The position numbers and the translations under genes were made by a program. From the NCBI RefSeq assembly GCF_964340395.1, contig NC_135571.1, forward strand, positions 6,272,453 through 6,336,452: a DNA stretch of 64,000 bases, read 5' to 3'. A model generated the notes under the pieces. The model was given only the letters and a program-made list of their open reading frames with translations. It was not told the DNA's origin and did no database searches. Below, in pieces: positions 25,430-39,801 of this stretch (position 1 is its first letter; the number at the start of each line of letters is the position of its first letter). The DNA is from Glandiceps talaboti. Lineage: Eukaryota > Hemichordata > Enteropneusta > Spengelidae.

Positions 25430-25734
25430 TTCGAGTAAAATTTATACAAAGTGCGATATTACCTATAAATTACAGCGTCAAATTTGCTGTACAGTCGAAT
25501 GCGGAAGTCAAACCACGTTTTCGTATGTACAATTTATATTTGTTTGTGGGTTATTTGCTCTTCACTGTGTTATTTTAGTTGTCGTTGGTGGCGCTGTTTG
25601 ATTCACGAAGTATAGAAATATAACACCGGGGAACACAGGAACCGTGTTAAAAACAAATAAATAAATAATCTATTCACAGACAGCAACTTGAGTAGCTTGT
25701 CCTTTCGGTGACTGAAGGTACGGGGACAAATTAC

Positions 25735-25800
25735 TGCTGACATTTTATCGTCTGCCTCGCCAAAATCTTACAAATATAGTTACGTTTTCTCTTACGTGAA
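25735..25800 (+). repeat. Minisatellite remnant (ACATTTTATC core), locus 3
   Basis: GACATTTTATCGTCTGCCTCGCCAAAATCTTACAAATATAG, split here for reading as ACATTTTATCGTCTG plus CCTCGCCAAAATCTTAC, matches one to one and a half units of the family at 12075 and 16225. Confidence 0.55.
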
Positions 25801-26733
25801 CCACTAAAAATGATTGAAATAAACCAATTGTCTTAAATTCTTAAATTTCTGTAGCACCAGACAATAAAAACATAGCAACTTGAATGTTAGTAACATTTAT
25901 AACTAAACTTGAAGTACGTATACATATACAGTGTCATTGAAGATTATTGTCAAGCCTGCAGATGACTGAAATTTTCAGGTTTAGTGGGACTTGTAATTAG
26001 GTTCTTTCCTATCCCATTCCGTTTAACCACGTCACTCTCAGGTGATAAATTCTGACACACTTTTACATTCCAGAGTACCGTCACGGTAGATACCTTACTA
26101 TGATCTAACACTAATACAACAGACTTTTTTAATTAAGTTAATTAGCTATAAATGCTAAGTGGCTGTTTCCGCTTGTCGCTGAAGCCGAGAAAATGAAATT
26201 CGTGACACTGCACTGTGACAGTAGATCTTGTACTTGGTGATGGTTGGGGGGGGGGGGGGTTACATGTACATGCGCGTGGGTGGTTGTGCGGTCATGCATG
26301 TATATATACTAGTACTGAAAAGCTATTGAGTTCTGTTTTTCGCTAAACAAATAAAACAATCGTTAAACAGGGGATGGCGGGGGTGGGTTATATATGAAAG
26401 TGAGATCGGGCTAGTTCAGTTTGATGCTAAAACCAATCGAGAACGCGAAATTCATTAATTCAGGGAATGGATGGGTGGGTGGATGTGATGGATAACATTT
26501 CCTATTATATACTTCATTTTCATATTTATTTGATGATGAATCGGAAAACCATTTGAAATGATAGCTACAAACAATGCACACACAGACATATAGATATACC
26601 TTGCAGCATGCAAGTTTATGATTGCATGAACGTGTCACAATGGAAATGTATTAAAATATATACAGCATAATGAAAAATAATGATTCTAAAGTGAAAGAGA
26701 AACAACATGTTGTACATGAACTAAAACGTACTG

Positions 26734-26983
26734 CCCGTTTCATGTTAGTGTTCACTGGCTCTGTTTGATACAACCACACATAAAATGGACATTCTACAAC
26801 ATCGCAATAAATTGCAACTACATGTAGACGCGGACGGACACAAGGGCGTCAGTGTTTTGATGCCCGAATCTACAAAATCTCGCAAAAATATATTTGTTTA
26901 ATCTTTCCATTTTAAAGTGTAGTTCCTCCTGGTTTCTGCTTGGCTGTATCAAACAGAGTGAGTGAACACTAATGTGAAACGGG
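26734..26983. mobile_element. MITE-like element, family 2, copy A (250 bp)
   Basis: The ends are inverted copies: both begin CCCGTTTCA, continue TTAGTGTTCACT, then CTCTGTTTGATACA, matching at about 38 of 43 positions. The interior is non-coding. Related copies lie at 42045-42407 and 53705-54034. Confidence 0.9.
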
Positions 26984-27368
26984 TTGTGTATATTTTAATT
27001 TAGTTAATCTACTCAGGTTGGTAGCAGTATATTGTGGTTACTGGTTCCCATGGTTACATCACGTTCGACTCTATCGGTCGCGATTTCGAATTATTTATCA
27101 CGTAATTGGTATCCCAATATTCTAAATCACTCATGGCCTTAAGGACTGAATTTAAATATCCCTCCGGTTGTGCGAGAATCTGAGAAGACCCTGAATACAT
27201 CAATACATTATACATAGTTGCAGCGAACCGAAGAACACACATTTTGTCAGTGCAATATAATGAGGGAATATTTCCGTTAGTAGCTCGTGTCATCTACAAT
27301 TGCATGGGTGACTTTTGAATCGATTCACACATCCGAAAATCTTTCTGGAGGAAGAGAAATTTAAGAAG

Positions 27369-30743
<3,375 letters not shown>

Positions 30744-32477
30744 GATGTGGTTCAAGGAATAAATTAAGGTTTGGGTATTGGCGATATTACAGCAGAGGAA
30801 ACTTGGGTGTACAGAATCGGCAGTCAGAACTGATACACTTGCTTGTTTCATTTGATGGTCTATCGCAGACAATGATCTATATACATTGTTACAATTGATG
30901 TATATGTGACTGTCTCGTTCAGACTGGGGATGATTTACAACTGCTGACATCAGACTGTGGACGAACGGGACCTGTTACAAACAGGGAAAGTAAACAACTG
31001 AATCGGATTAATAACACACGGTACAGCATGTTGGAAGTACAGAAACTTATTTTCTCATTTGAAAGGAACAGTTGGACATGCCTCTTTACATACATGTACA
31101 TGTATATACATTGTAGGACGATCGTTGCTTTGTATGTCTCATTCAGTCAAGGCCAACCCGATCCGTGTAGGGGGTGATATGAAGCTCTTACAAGGTCACC
31201 ACTGATCGGATAACATACATTTACTTTATCACTCATTAACAATGCAGCCAACAGATGTGCTTGTTGTCTTTGTTTTCTCACCAATCAGAATGAACCTTAT
31301 AAAGTACTTCACTTGTTGCCTTTGTTTTTTAACCAATCAGAATGAACATTATAAAGTGCATCCGCTGTGAGCTGTGAAACGTTTGGATTGGTCATACATT
31401 AATTAATAATTAAATCAATTTTATTCAATACACGTACTTTAATCATTACACACGTATTATGTATATTGAGTTCTGTAAACGAAGTTTGTCTTATCTTTAA
31501 AAAATGGATGTTTTGTTTGGTGCACAAGATGAATTTCCATTAGTTCGTGGATAATAAAAGTATGTCTTCACTAACCTTAAGTCAATACAATAATCTAACC
31601 TTCTCATTTACCAAGAAAATGTGCACATTGGATAGTCTGATCAGCTGGTAGCCTACGAAATTGCTAGCTTATTTCCGTTTACCTACAAGTCAAAATATAA
31701 TGTATATTTTTTACCTCATAAAACCTATGCTAGCTATTTTATGACAAAAGGCAGACATGGTCTTTTCTCTCTCTGTTACACTTATCAATATTTCATTTAA
31801 TTTGTTCCTATGCAATTACATCTTATCTTCTCTAGCTAACATTTTAATATCAATTCTCTGATAATATCATTCTATGTACCACTGTTCTGTCGCAAATACT
31901 CGACTTAAAAATGTGTTTTCATCCATATGTGATTGCAATCCTGAATATGTCTTCACACTGTTGAAAAACTCGTGGATTTCAGAGTAGACACATATAATGA
32001 AATGGTTTTAGGCAACTTATCTCTCAACTTGACCTAACCTATCATCTCCACCCTATAACAGATAGATCTTTAGTCAGAAGATTACTAACAGAACAACGTA
32101 GGAAAGTGTAACTGTGAAATGTACGGCGTTGACTTGTGAAGTACCCTCGAAAATAAAATCAAGTATAAAAGATCAGTGATGCAAAAAAAGAAAAGAAAGT
32201 GGCTGTCTCTAATGCAAATTAGTGTTGCACTCTTACTATATCTGCATGACACGTTTAAATCTTTTAACGTTTGGCATGTCAGTGCACGTAGTAAATTGTT
32301 CTGTATGTACACTAGCAACATAATCAACTTCTTAAGAATCAATAAACGCAGTTGGTTGTTGGGATCCTGGTGTTTTTGCTGTGATCAATTATTGACGCTA
32401 AGTGTTTCTTGCCATGTATCTTGTGTTACTCCTAATTGCCACAAACAAGCAAGGTCACCGCTATTATTCGAGACTTT
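30744..32477. other. 3' flank of the receptor gene and intergenic DNA
   Basis: An AATAAA lies near 30759, about 15 bases past the receptor stop, and could serve polyadenylation. From 31230 a dispersed repeat is present. No further gene is recognised. Confidence 0.5.
31235..31375 (+). repeat. Dispersed repeat with internal ~58-bp duplication
   Basis: The block CTTTGTTTTCTCACCAATCAGAATGAAC followed by TTATAAAGT (about 31268-31307) is repeated directly with small changes (31318-31360). The left part matches the inverted copy at 24978-25060. Confidence 0.75.
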
Positions 32478-32965
32478 TTGTCTTCGAAGACGATGAAATG
32501 TAGCAATGTTAGTATGGGATATGTCTTCAAAGACGATGAAATGTAACAATAGTAGTATATTTGTCTTCGAAGACGATGAAATGTAGCAATGTTAGTATGA
32601 TATATGTCTTCGAAGACGATGAAATGTAACAATAGCAGTATATTTGTCTTCGAAGATGATGAAATGTAGCAATGTTAGTATGACATATGTCTTCGAAGAC
32701 GATGAAATGTAACAATAGCAGTATATTTGTCTTCGAAGACGATGAAATGTAGCAATGTTAGTATGATATATGTCTTCGAAGACGATGAAATGTAACAATA
32801 GCAGTATATTTGTCTTCGAAGACGATGAAATGTAGCAATGTTAGTATGATATATGTCTTCGAAGACGATGAAACGTGGCAAAGCTAGCGTGATATAAATT
32901 TTGTTTTCGAAGACGATGAAATGTAGCAATGTTCTATGTCTTCGAAGACAATAAATTGTAGCGAT
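32478..32965. repeat. Higher-order minisatellite with a 12-bp palindrome per unit
   Basis: About twelve units of about 40-43 bp. Each joins the next through GTCTTCGAAGAC, a perfect 12-bp palindrome intact in roughly nine of them. Two unit types alternate, one with AAATGTAGCAATGTTAGTATG and one with AAATGTAACAATAGCAGTAT, giving a dimer of about 83 bp. Read on the minus strand, the core GCTACATTTCATCGTCT is that of the minisatellites at 12075, 16225, 25735 and 42715. The minus-strand open frames across it are a consequence of the repeat. Confidence 0.95.
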
Positions 32966-34319
32966 GCTTGTACTAATACTACGATTTTTATCTTGTAGGC
33001 TTCTATCATTAGATTTAGGCGCCCTTAATTAAATTCTTTGTTTGCCGTCCGCGTGCCAGTAGGGTTGTCAGTATATTTAGAAAACCATTTTGTTCAAAAT
33101 TTCCACGTAAGGCCGTATTTCATACTATTGTAAATGAGAAGACTGTTAAAATACCTTCAAATAACTACACATATTTCTAAAAAGCAGTTTAACACAATCA
33201 ATTTTATCATTTCTATTTCACCAGAGTAGTAGATTTAGGTACAAACAGAAAAAGGAATCAACAGGAATGTGAATTTTATATGACATACATGCTGGCATTG
33301 TTTTTATCCTGTGTTTGTTTTCTTCCCCGTCTGCCTTGTAGGTTTTGGGGAAATTCAAGGACGCGGGCAAACAATCTATTTTAACTGATGGAGCCTTCCT
33401 AAATTATACAGGAGTTAATTAAACATATGCTGAATATTTCATGTAACTTCTTTTCTATGACGCATTTAATCATTTGGAGTTTTGCAGACGTGACTGGGAC
33501 ACACAGTATGTGAATGTGGATGTACGTACTGATGCAATTAATTAAACGATACAACGCCTTAGAACATCTCACTGTAAACTAATCAAGATACACGATTCGC
33601 TCTACTTACCTTCATAGCTCTATATACCGTCATTCTATCGACATTGTCATCAAAGTGATCGACCGTTTCTTTAATTTTGTGTTATGAGGGTTATGCTACA
33701 CAGAAAGAGGTTGTGTCCAATTTAAAATTGACATTATGACCTCGTCCTCAAACTATACATAATTCTTTGTTCATTGATAAATACTATACAACAAATTTCA
33801 TCCCTGCTGCAGTTTGTCTTATATTTTAAAGTACTGATTAAGTCAACCGTTCACACATATGAGATATATCATAGTTACTGCAGGAGTATCAATAAAATAT
33901 TGTAATTATCTGCTTCATTCACTGTAAATACACTAACATTGAAAATACAAGATGTCATATAGGTTGAAGAGACACATGCTGACTTTGGACAATGTTTTTA
34001 TTTGATATATATATATAATGTATGTATTCATTTTGGGGGGAGGGGGTGTTATTCTTTTATGTGTATTAATATACAGTATTGAACCTGTGCTTACCCATCA
34101 CTTAATGTTGGCAGAACTCAAACCTAGCATTAATATCACCAATTTGATGACGCAATTTATTGGAAGAAGGCACGTTGTAATGCCATCGAATTAGCTTTTT
34201 TTATGATATTGTGTTGCATTGTATTATTTTATATTGCATTGAATTGCATTGCATCGTTTCATATATCGTATCGTATCGTATGGCATTACAGCGTTGATGG
34301 CGCACACACAAGCGTTTTA

Positions 34320-34407
<88 letters not shown>

Positions 34408-34618
34408 GCAGTTTCAATATGAAGTCGTCTACTATTAGATTTCAGTCGATGTGAGTTGATAGCGATTATCCCCCAACCCCCTTCCATCACCTTTATTGTG
34501 TTCTCGAGTGAGAGTAGGCTAGTAGCTCGTATCGCATGGTTTAGTGGAAGAGACCGCTTGCTTTGAATAAGAGCAAATCACGACAATAACAACGTGGTTT
34601 ATACATATCAACGTTCAA
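32966..34618. other. Intergenic stretch before the sulfotransferase cluster
   Basis: No gene recognised. It contains GATC/AT-rich unique DNA, a G run near 34036-34046, degenerate ATTGC/ATCGT repeats at 34210-34290 and an (AT)n run at about 34324-34408. From about 34500 it begins to resemble the 3' flanks of the sulfotransferase genes. Confidence 0.5.
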
Positions 34619-34792
34619 ATCAGATTTCGTACGTAAACTCTACTCCTACGTTTTTCAAACTTTTACCAATTTCTTCACCAAACACTTAATTTTGGGAAAA
34701 GGTGAACTGGGCTTTCTAGGTTTCCATCTTTCCTTTGCAAAAAGGAATCCTTTTCACCCATATATATAATTCCTTTACAGCGTGTTTAATAA
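34500..34792 (-). pseudogene. C-terminal remnant of a fourth cytosolic sulfotransferase
   Basis: 34619-34792 matches the last coding stretch of the three intact genes with deletions and substitutions. The minus strand still ends GKSLKNVGVEFTYEI and a stop, against GKRLKKAGIEFTYEI in the nearest gene. Upstream of that, the RKGKTGNW and TVAQSE region is scrambled by frameshifts, and then the match continues only to a short piece around the AVKE codons. The 3' flank (CTTTGAATAA near 34561) also resembles the other copies. Everything N-terminal is missing. Confidence 0.85.
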
Positions 34793-35496
34793 AAGCACAA
34801 TGTCAACTTGATATGTTTCTCTGAAATCGCAATTAATTGTAGGTGATGTAAAATCATGAAATGACTTTCAAGAACTCATCGTTTATGAAAACTACTTCAT
34901 TTCCTGGTGTGGCGTTCACCTTTGATTGAGTGATATGTCATGTGTGAAAGTAGCTAGGAATTTCACATTCTGATATTGGGTTAACGAACATATCGAAATG
35001 CTTTTCAGAGGGCACTTAGTTTACGTCTGATAGTAGTTGGGGAGAAATCCAGTCCATTGTTTTTCGCATATAACAGTTTGCAATAACGTCATGTGATTTT
35101 AGTCGCACAACATTTGCTTATATTAGAAAAACTCACATAAAATATCACTGGAATGTTCAATTCTTGAAGATGTAACAAAAAAAATCATTAGTCCAGTAGT
35201 TCAGCAGTGTCACGTATGTTATAACAATGTCATTTGATTTGGTAGGTAGCTTCAGTGTACAATCAATTGCAATGCCAAAATACACAGCGATTTCAATAGA
35301 TTCGAGTAGCTAGCAACCATTATGTCCTCGAGTGACCGTATTGTGTTCTCTATCTGTTTGGTATAGTTTTGTGAGAGGGGGCTGCGGAGCTGCGTGCTTT
35401 GAATAATAAGTTGATGATGATCTGACGACATAAATGTATAATGTAATAACAGCTGTACCGTTATTTTTATCTCTGGAACTCCACGCTTACAGTTAT

Positions 35497-36420
35497 TCAG
35501 ATTTCATATGTAAACTCAATTCCTGCTTTTTTCAAACGTTTACCAATTTTTTCATCAAACATTTCACTTTGGGCAACAGTGAAATGATCTTTCCAATTTC
35601 CCGTCTTTCCTTTTCTAAAGAAATCATTCATCTTAAAATCGTATACCTTATCATCGAAATCTAATTCTTTCACAGAGTGTTTTCTCATCTCTTCCAGACT
35701 ACACCTAGCTACAACTTTGTCGAGTTGCTCAGATGACAACGGTCGTTCAAGAAAATCTGTCATTTTTTTAAATTCAGACTTCATATCTTTCTTGAGATCT
35801 TCGTATGTGACGTGCATGACGTTGTGTTCTAGTCCAAATTTCTTCCACTCTACAACATGTGGTAACCACGGCCCGAAAATGTCCCCATTGGCGAACATTT
35901 GTACGTACTGTTCCCATGGTGGATACGGAATATCATATGGATGTTCCATCTCCGGATCCTTGCCAATTTTCGCAACTATAGCATTCCAAAAATAATAAGA
36001 TGACACACACACATCCTTCGGGTTTCTCGATATATAAATAACTTTGCATCCTTTCTCTTGCCAGTCTACCGGAAATAAAAATGGGGGCAGATGCGTCTTG
36101 AAAAGCCTAGGTGATGGGATTTCAGTTGCAGTAGCTACAAACTTTTTAATAGCTTCACCAAGAATCCCAGGAGGCGCTTTTATTCTGTAGAAGTAATCGG
36201 GCATAGGTGCAATCTTTCGATCGCTGAGTTCTAACAACCCCCAGTCATCATACATAGTCAACAAGGCGTGAAGAACCCATGTCGTACCGGACTTTGGGTG
36301 ACTCGTTACAAAAACATCATCACGTCGCACTTGGATTTGAGTTGCTCGCCGTTGTTCCAGGAATTCTTTGGAGTCTAACACATGCATAAAGTTAAATCCG
36401 CCGTATTGGTAAAACTGCAT
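35497..36420 (-). CDS. Cytosolic sulfotransferase, copy 1
   Basis: A single-exon SULT-family enzyme of 307 aa, the usual length, which transfers sulfate from PAPS to hydroxyl or amine groups of small molecules. The 5'-phosphosulfate loop is TSHPKSGTTW (39-48), the catalytic histidine is H110 in FKTHLPP, the 3'-phosphate site is SRNPKDVCVSS (131-141) and the nucleotide-binding RKGKTGNW is at 269-276. The dimerisation motif KxxxTVxxxE is intact (277-286). No signal peptide, so it should be cytosolic. The ATG at 36420 is chosen because it aligns with the start of copy 3; the frame stays open upstream to an ATG at 36534, and that part is also open in copy 2. Substrate cannot be told from sequence. 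Confidence 0.95.
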   Translation of the reverse strand: MQFYQYGGFNFMHVLDSKEFLEQRRATQIQVRRDDVFVTSHPKSGTTWVLHALLTMYDDWGLLELSDRKIAPMPDYFYRIKAPPGILGEAIKKFVATATEIPSPRLFKTHLPPFLFPVDWQEKGCKVIYISRNPKDVCVSSYYFWNAIVAKIGKDPEMEHPYDIPYPPWEQYVQMFANGDIFGPWLPHVVEWKKFGLEHNVMHVTYEDLKKDMKSEFKKMTDFLERPLSSEQLDKVVARCSLEEMRKHSVKELDFDDKVYDFKMNDFFRKGKTGNWKDHFTVAQSEMFDEKIGKRLKKAGIEFTYEI

Positions 36421-36834
36421 TTTGTTTTTACGTGGTGACTTCTGTTGCTGGTCGTTGTAACGAATATGGCGTTTATCCCGGCATGCACCCCACATATCGA
36501 CGTACAACGGAAGCACCCACCAGACACATATCATCACGTACTCGCACTTACACTATTCCGATACATCAAATGAATGGTCATGCGCACATGAATACTGCTT
36601 CTAGACATGCTAACATTAACATAAACGTACATGCAAGTTAATACAACAGATGTGGGACCCATTATTTGTCACCATATGTATATATGTACTCCCAAGCATT
36701 GGTGGCAATTTTTGACTTTATTTATTTGCCTAAATTAAATTTATAAAAGGGTGATTCATTTGAAAATTATCTAATGAATATCCATGTTATGTCTTACATA
36801 GAAGGCAATAAACAGGAATTAAGAATATTCCTTG

Positions 36835-37015
36835 CTCAACCATGAATAATCATTTCTGCTGACTCCCATGGTGCAATATGGCCCACGTCAAAGATACCCT
36901 GTAAAGACACAAGATCAACTTGATGTTTCTATGAAATCGCATATAATTGTAGGTGATAAAAAATTATACAATGAATCTCCAGGACCCATAGTTTATGAAA
37001 ACACATTTATTTCTT
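36835..37015 (+). repeat. Dispersed repeat shared with 19860-20065, copy 2
   Basis: Carries the same ordered blocks CATTTCTGCTGACTCCCATG, TCAACTTGATGTTTCT and GTTTATGAAAACA...TTTATTTC as the copies at 19860 and beside the sulfotransferase pseudogene at about 34803. Confidence 0.65.
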
Positions 37016-37349
37016 AACAATAATAATCTTTATTTATACTAGATATGTCATTAAAGGGGCACAGGCTGGGCTTAGACGATTTTTCCTTTGGATAGTAATA
37101 CAAAATACTTTTATTACATAAAACCATGGCTAAACTAATCAAGTATAGTGTTTACAACGATTCATGTAGCCATGACATGCCACTTAATTCTTTACCAACC
37201 ATCCATGCGTTGTTCATGTAATAACAGGGATTTTCTTAGGTTTGTTGATACATACGAACAACTATGTCATCAAATCTTTCTTATATATGCGTTCAAAAAA
37301 CGTCTAAACACAGCCTGTGTCCCTTTAAGTATATTCATACTTGTCAACC

Positions 37350-37548
37350 AAGAAGTCAAGTGAGGGCCATCCCTCATGGGTTCAGTTTTAATGGAGGAGG
37401 AAACCGGAGTACCCTGAGGAAACTTGAACGACAATCTGCTTACTTACAGCGTGGTAAATTTAATAAAACCCTGAATGGGTTCAAACCCCGACCGCAGTGG
37501 TAAGAGGCAGTGGTTTAACCACTCAGCCACCGGCAACCCAGGAATTAA
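37350..37548 (-). mobile_element. tRNA-derived SINE, minus orientation
   Basis: In reverse complement the head reads GGTGGCTGAGTGGTTAAACC (A-box) and then GGGGTTTGAACCCA (B-box), a tRNA-like promoter. The body has the GGAGGAAACCGGAGTACCC motif (about 37395-37413 on the plus strand) that is widespread in animal SINE bodies. It lies within the sulfotransferase spacer. Confidence 0.8.
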
Positions 37549-38183
37549 GAATATTCATTATTCAACCATGAATCGCCATTTCTATTGAGGACTGTACATT
37601 GGAGTGGCAATCCCCTGTAAGCAATATACCATGTAATACAATAGATACGAATCTGATATTGGGTTAAGGAACTAACCGAAAGGTCATTCAGAGGGCAATT
37701 AGTTTACATCTGATGTTAGTTGGGGAAAAATCCAGTTCAATCTTTTTTCGCATGTAACGGTTTGCAATAACATAATGTAATTTTAGTCACACGACATTTG
37801 CTTGTATTAGAAAACAAACTCACATAAACGATCACTGGAATGTTCAGTTCAAGACTTAACAAAAATACTGTTAGTCTACTCCATGCAGTTCATCAGTGTC
37901 ACATAGGTTATAGCAATGTCACTTGACTTGGTAGAGGTAGCTTCAGCGTACAGTCAATGCTAAAATACACAGCGATTTCAATAGATTCAAGCTGCTAGCA
38001 ACCGTTATGTTATGTTCTGAACTCGAGTGACCATATTATAATGTGTTCTCTGTTTGGTCTAGTTTTGTGGGAGGAAGCTGTACGTGCTTTGAATAATAAG
38101 TTGATGATGATCTGACGACATAAATGTATAATGTAATAACAGTACCATTATTTTAATCTCTGTAACGACACCCCTAATGTTAT

Positions 38184-39101
38184 TCAGATTTCGTATGTAA
38201 ACCCAATTCCTGCTTCTTTCAAGCTTTTACCAATTTTTTCATCGAACATTTCACTTTGGGCAACAGTAAACCGATCTTTCCAATTTCCCGTCTTTCCTTT
38301 TCTAAAGAAATCACTCATCTTAAAATCATATCCCGTGTCATCGAAATCTAATTCTTTTACAGCGTGTTTTCTCATCTCTTCTAGACTACAGCTCGCTACA
38401 ACTTTGTCGAGTTGCTCAGATGACAACGGTCGTTCAAGAAAATCTGCCATTTTTTTAAATTCAGACTTCATATCTTTCTTGAGATCTTCGTATGTTACGT
38501 GTAAGACGTTGTGTTCTAGTCCAAATTTCTTCCACTCTACAACATGTGGTAACCACGGCCCGAAAATATCCCCATTGGCGAACATTTGTACGTACTGTTC
38601 CCATGGTGGATACGCATCATCATCTGGATCTTCCGTCTCCTGTCCCATTTTCGCAATTATAGCATTCCAAAAATAATAAGATGACACACACACATCCTTC
38701 GGGTTTCTCGATATATAAATAACTTTGCATCCCTTTTTTTGCCAGTCTACCGGAAACAAAAATGGTGGCAGATGCGACTTGAAAAGCCTAGGTGATGGGA
38801 TTTCAGTTGCTGTAGCTACAAACTTTTTAATAGCTTCACCCAGAATCCCAGGAGGCTCGTGTATTCTGTAGAAGTAATCGGGCATAGGTGCAATCTTTCG
38901 ATCGCTGAGTTCTAACAACCCCCAGTCATCATACATAGTCAACAAGGCATGCAGAACCCATGACGTACCGGACTTTGGGTGACTGGTTACAAAAACATCA
39001 TCACGTCGCACTTGAATTTGAGTTGCTCGCCGTTGTTCCAGGAATTCTTTGGAGTCTACCACGTGCATAAAGTTGAATCCGCCGTATTGGTAAAACTGCA
39101 T
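38184..39101 (-). CDS. Cytosolic sulfotransferase, copy 2
   Basis: A single-exon SULT of 305 aa, the closest relative of copy 1 in this window, including its flanks. All landmarks are kept: TSHPKSGTSW (39-48), H110, SRNPKDVCVSS, RKGKTGNW and the KxxxTVxxxE dimer motif (KDRFTVAQSE). Differences cluster in the likely substrate-contact loop after the 3'-phosphate site, where copy 1 has KDPEMEHPYDIPYPPWE and this copy has QETEDPDDDAYPPWE with two residues fewer. Residue 109 before the catalytic His is Ser rather than Thr. The likely ATG is at 39101; a longer frame begins further upstream, as in copy 1. Expected to be active, substrate unknown. Confidence 0.95.
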   Translation of the reverse strand: MQFYQYGGFNFMHVVDSKEFLEQRRATQIQVRRDDVFVTSHPKSGTSWVLHALLTMYDDWGLLELSDRKIAPMPDYFYRIHEPPGILGEAIKKFVATATEIPSPRLFKSHLPPFLFPVDWQKKGCKVIYISRNPKDVCVSSYYFWNAIIAKMGQETEDPDDDAYPPWEQYVQMFANGDIFGPWLPHVVEWKKFGLEHNVLHVTYEDLKKDMKSEFKKMADFLERPLSSEQLDKVVASCSLEEMRKHAVKELDFDDTGYDFKMSDFFRKGKTGNWKDRFTVAQSEMFDEKIGKSLKEAGIGFTYEI

Positions 39102-39801
39102 TTTGTTTTTACGTAGTGAGTTCTGTTGCTGGTCGTTGTAACGAAAATGGCGTTTTTCCCAGCATACACCCCACATATCGACGTACACACAACGGAAGCA
39201 CCAACCAGACACATATCATCACGTACTCGCATTTACACTATTCCGATACAACAAATGAATGGTCATGCACATGAATACTGCTTCTCGGCATGCTAACATT
39301 AACATAAACGTACATTCAAGTTAATACAACAGATGTGGGACCAATGATTTGTCACCATATGTATATATGGCAACTTTTGACTTTATTTATTTGCCTAAAT
39401 TAAATTTTTAAAAGGGTGTTTCATTTGAAAATTATCTCATGAATATTCATGTTATGTTTTACATAGAAGGAAATAAGCACAATTCAAGATTTAACAAAAA
39501 TAATAGCCTACTCCATGTAGTTCAGCAGTGTATAGGTTATAGCAATGTCATTTGACTTGGTAGGTAGCTTCAGTGTACAGTCAACGCTAAAAATAAATAG
39601 CGATTTCAATAGATTCGAGTTGCTAACGACCATGTCCTCGAGTGACCGTATTATAATGTGTTCTCCTTTTTAAAAAATAGTTTGTGGGAGGAGGCTGCGT
39701 GCTTTGAATAATAAGTTGATGATGATCTGACGACATAAATGTATAATGTAATAACAGCTGTAACGTTATTTTTATCTCTGTAACTCCACTCTTACAGTTA
39801 T
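39102..39801. other. Spacer between sulfotransferase copies 2 and 3
   Basis: The first ~380 bases are the 5' flank shared with copy 1. From about 39480 the sequence matches the 3' flanks of copies 1 and 2 in shortened form, including GCTTTGAATAATAAGTTGATG and ATCTGACGACATAAATGTAT. The spacer is only 700 bases, against 1763 between copies 1 and 2, which has the extra insertions. Confidence 0.85.

Larger units (their letters stand above)
25430..27368. other. Intergenic stretch between ZNF593 and the class C receptor
   Basis: No recognised gene. It holds a short remnant of the GCTACATTT minisatellite (25735-25800), a G run at about 26246-26258 and MITE family 2 copy A. A 79-codon minus frame at 27054-27293 has an ATG but no recognisable features. 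As the ZNF593 gene (minus) and the receptor (plus) diverge, both promoters should lie in this stretch. Confidence 0.5.
36421..38183. other. Spacer between sulfotransferase copies 1 and 2
   Basis: 36421-36835 matches 39102-39480 base for base over long runs and is the shared 5' flank. 37655-38183 matches 34970-35496 and is the shared 3' flank. Between them lie a dispersed repeat (36835-37015) and a SINE (37350-37548), which seem to have inserted after or near the duplication. Confidence 0.8.

Noticed and set aside
27054-27293. 79-codon minus frame divergent from the receptor gene
   Set aside because: It has an ATG but no family resemblance or supporting signals. Chance is likely at this length.
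27315-27368. Upstream extension of the receptor frame
   Set aside because: It begins at TTG, not ATG. The ATG at 27369 immediately precedes a good signal peptide.
32432-32929. Overlapping minus-strand frames repeating TFHRLRRQIY and FEDIYHTN
   Set aside because: Produced by the dimeric minisatellite. No start context, domain or continuation outside the array.
32478-32965. Regular array with palindromic units, superficially like a CRISPR
   Set aside because: The intervals between palindromes are themselves repeated rather than unique, and the genome is animal.
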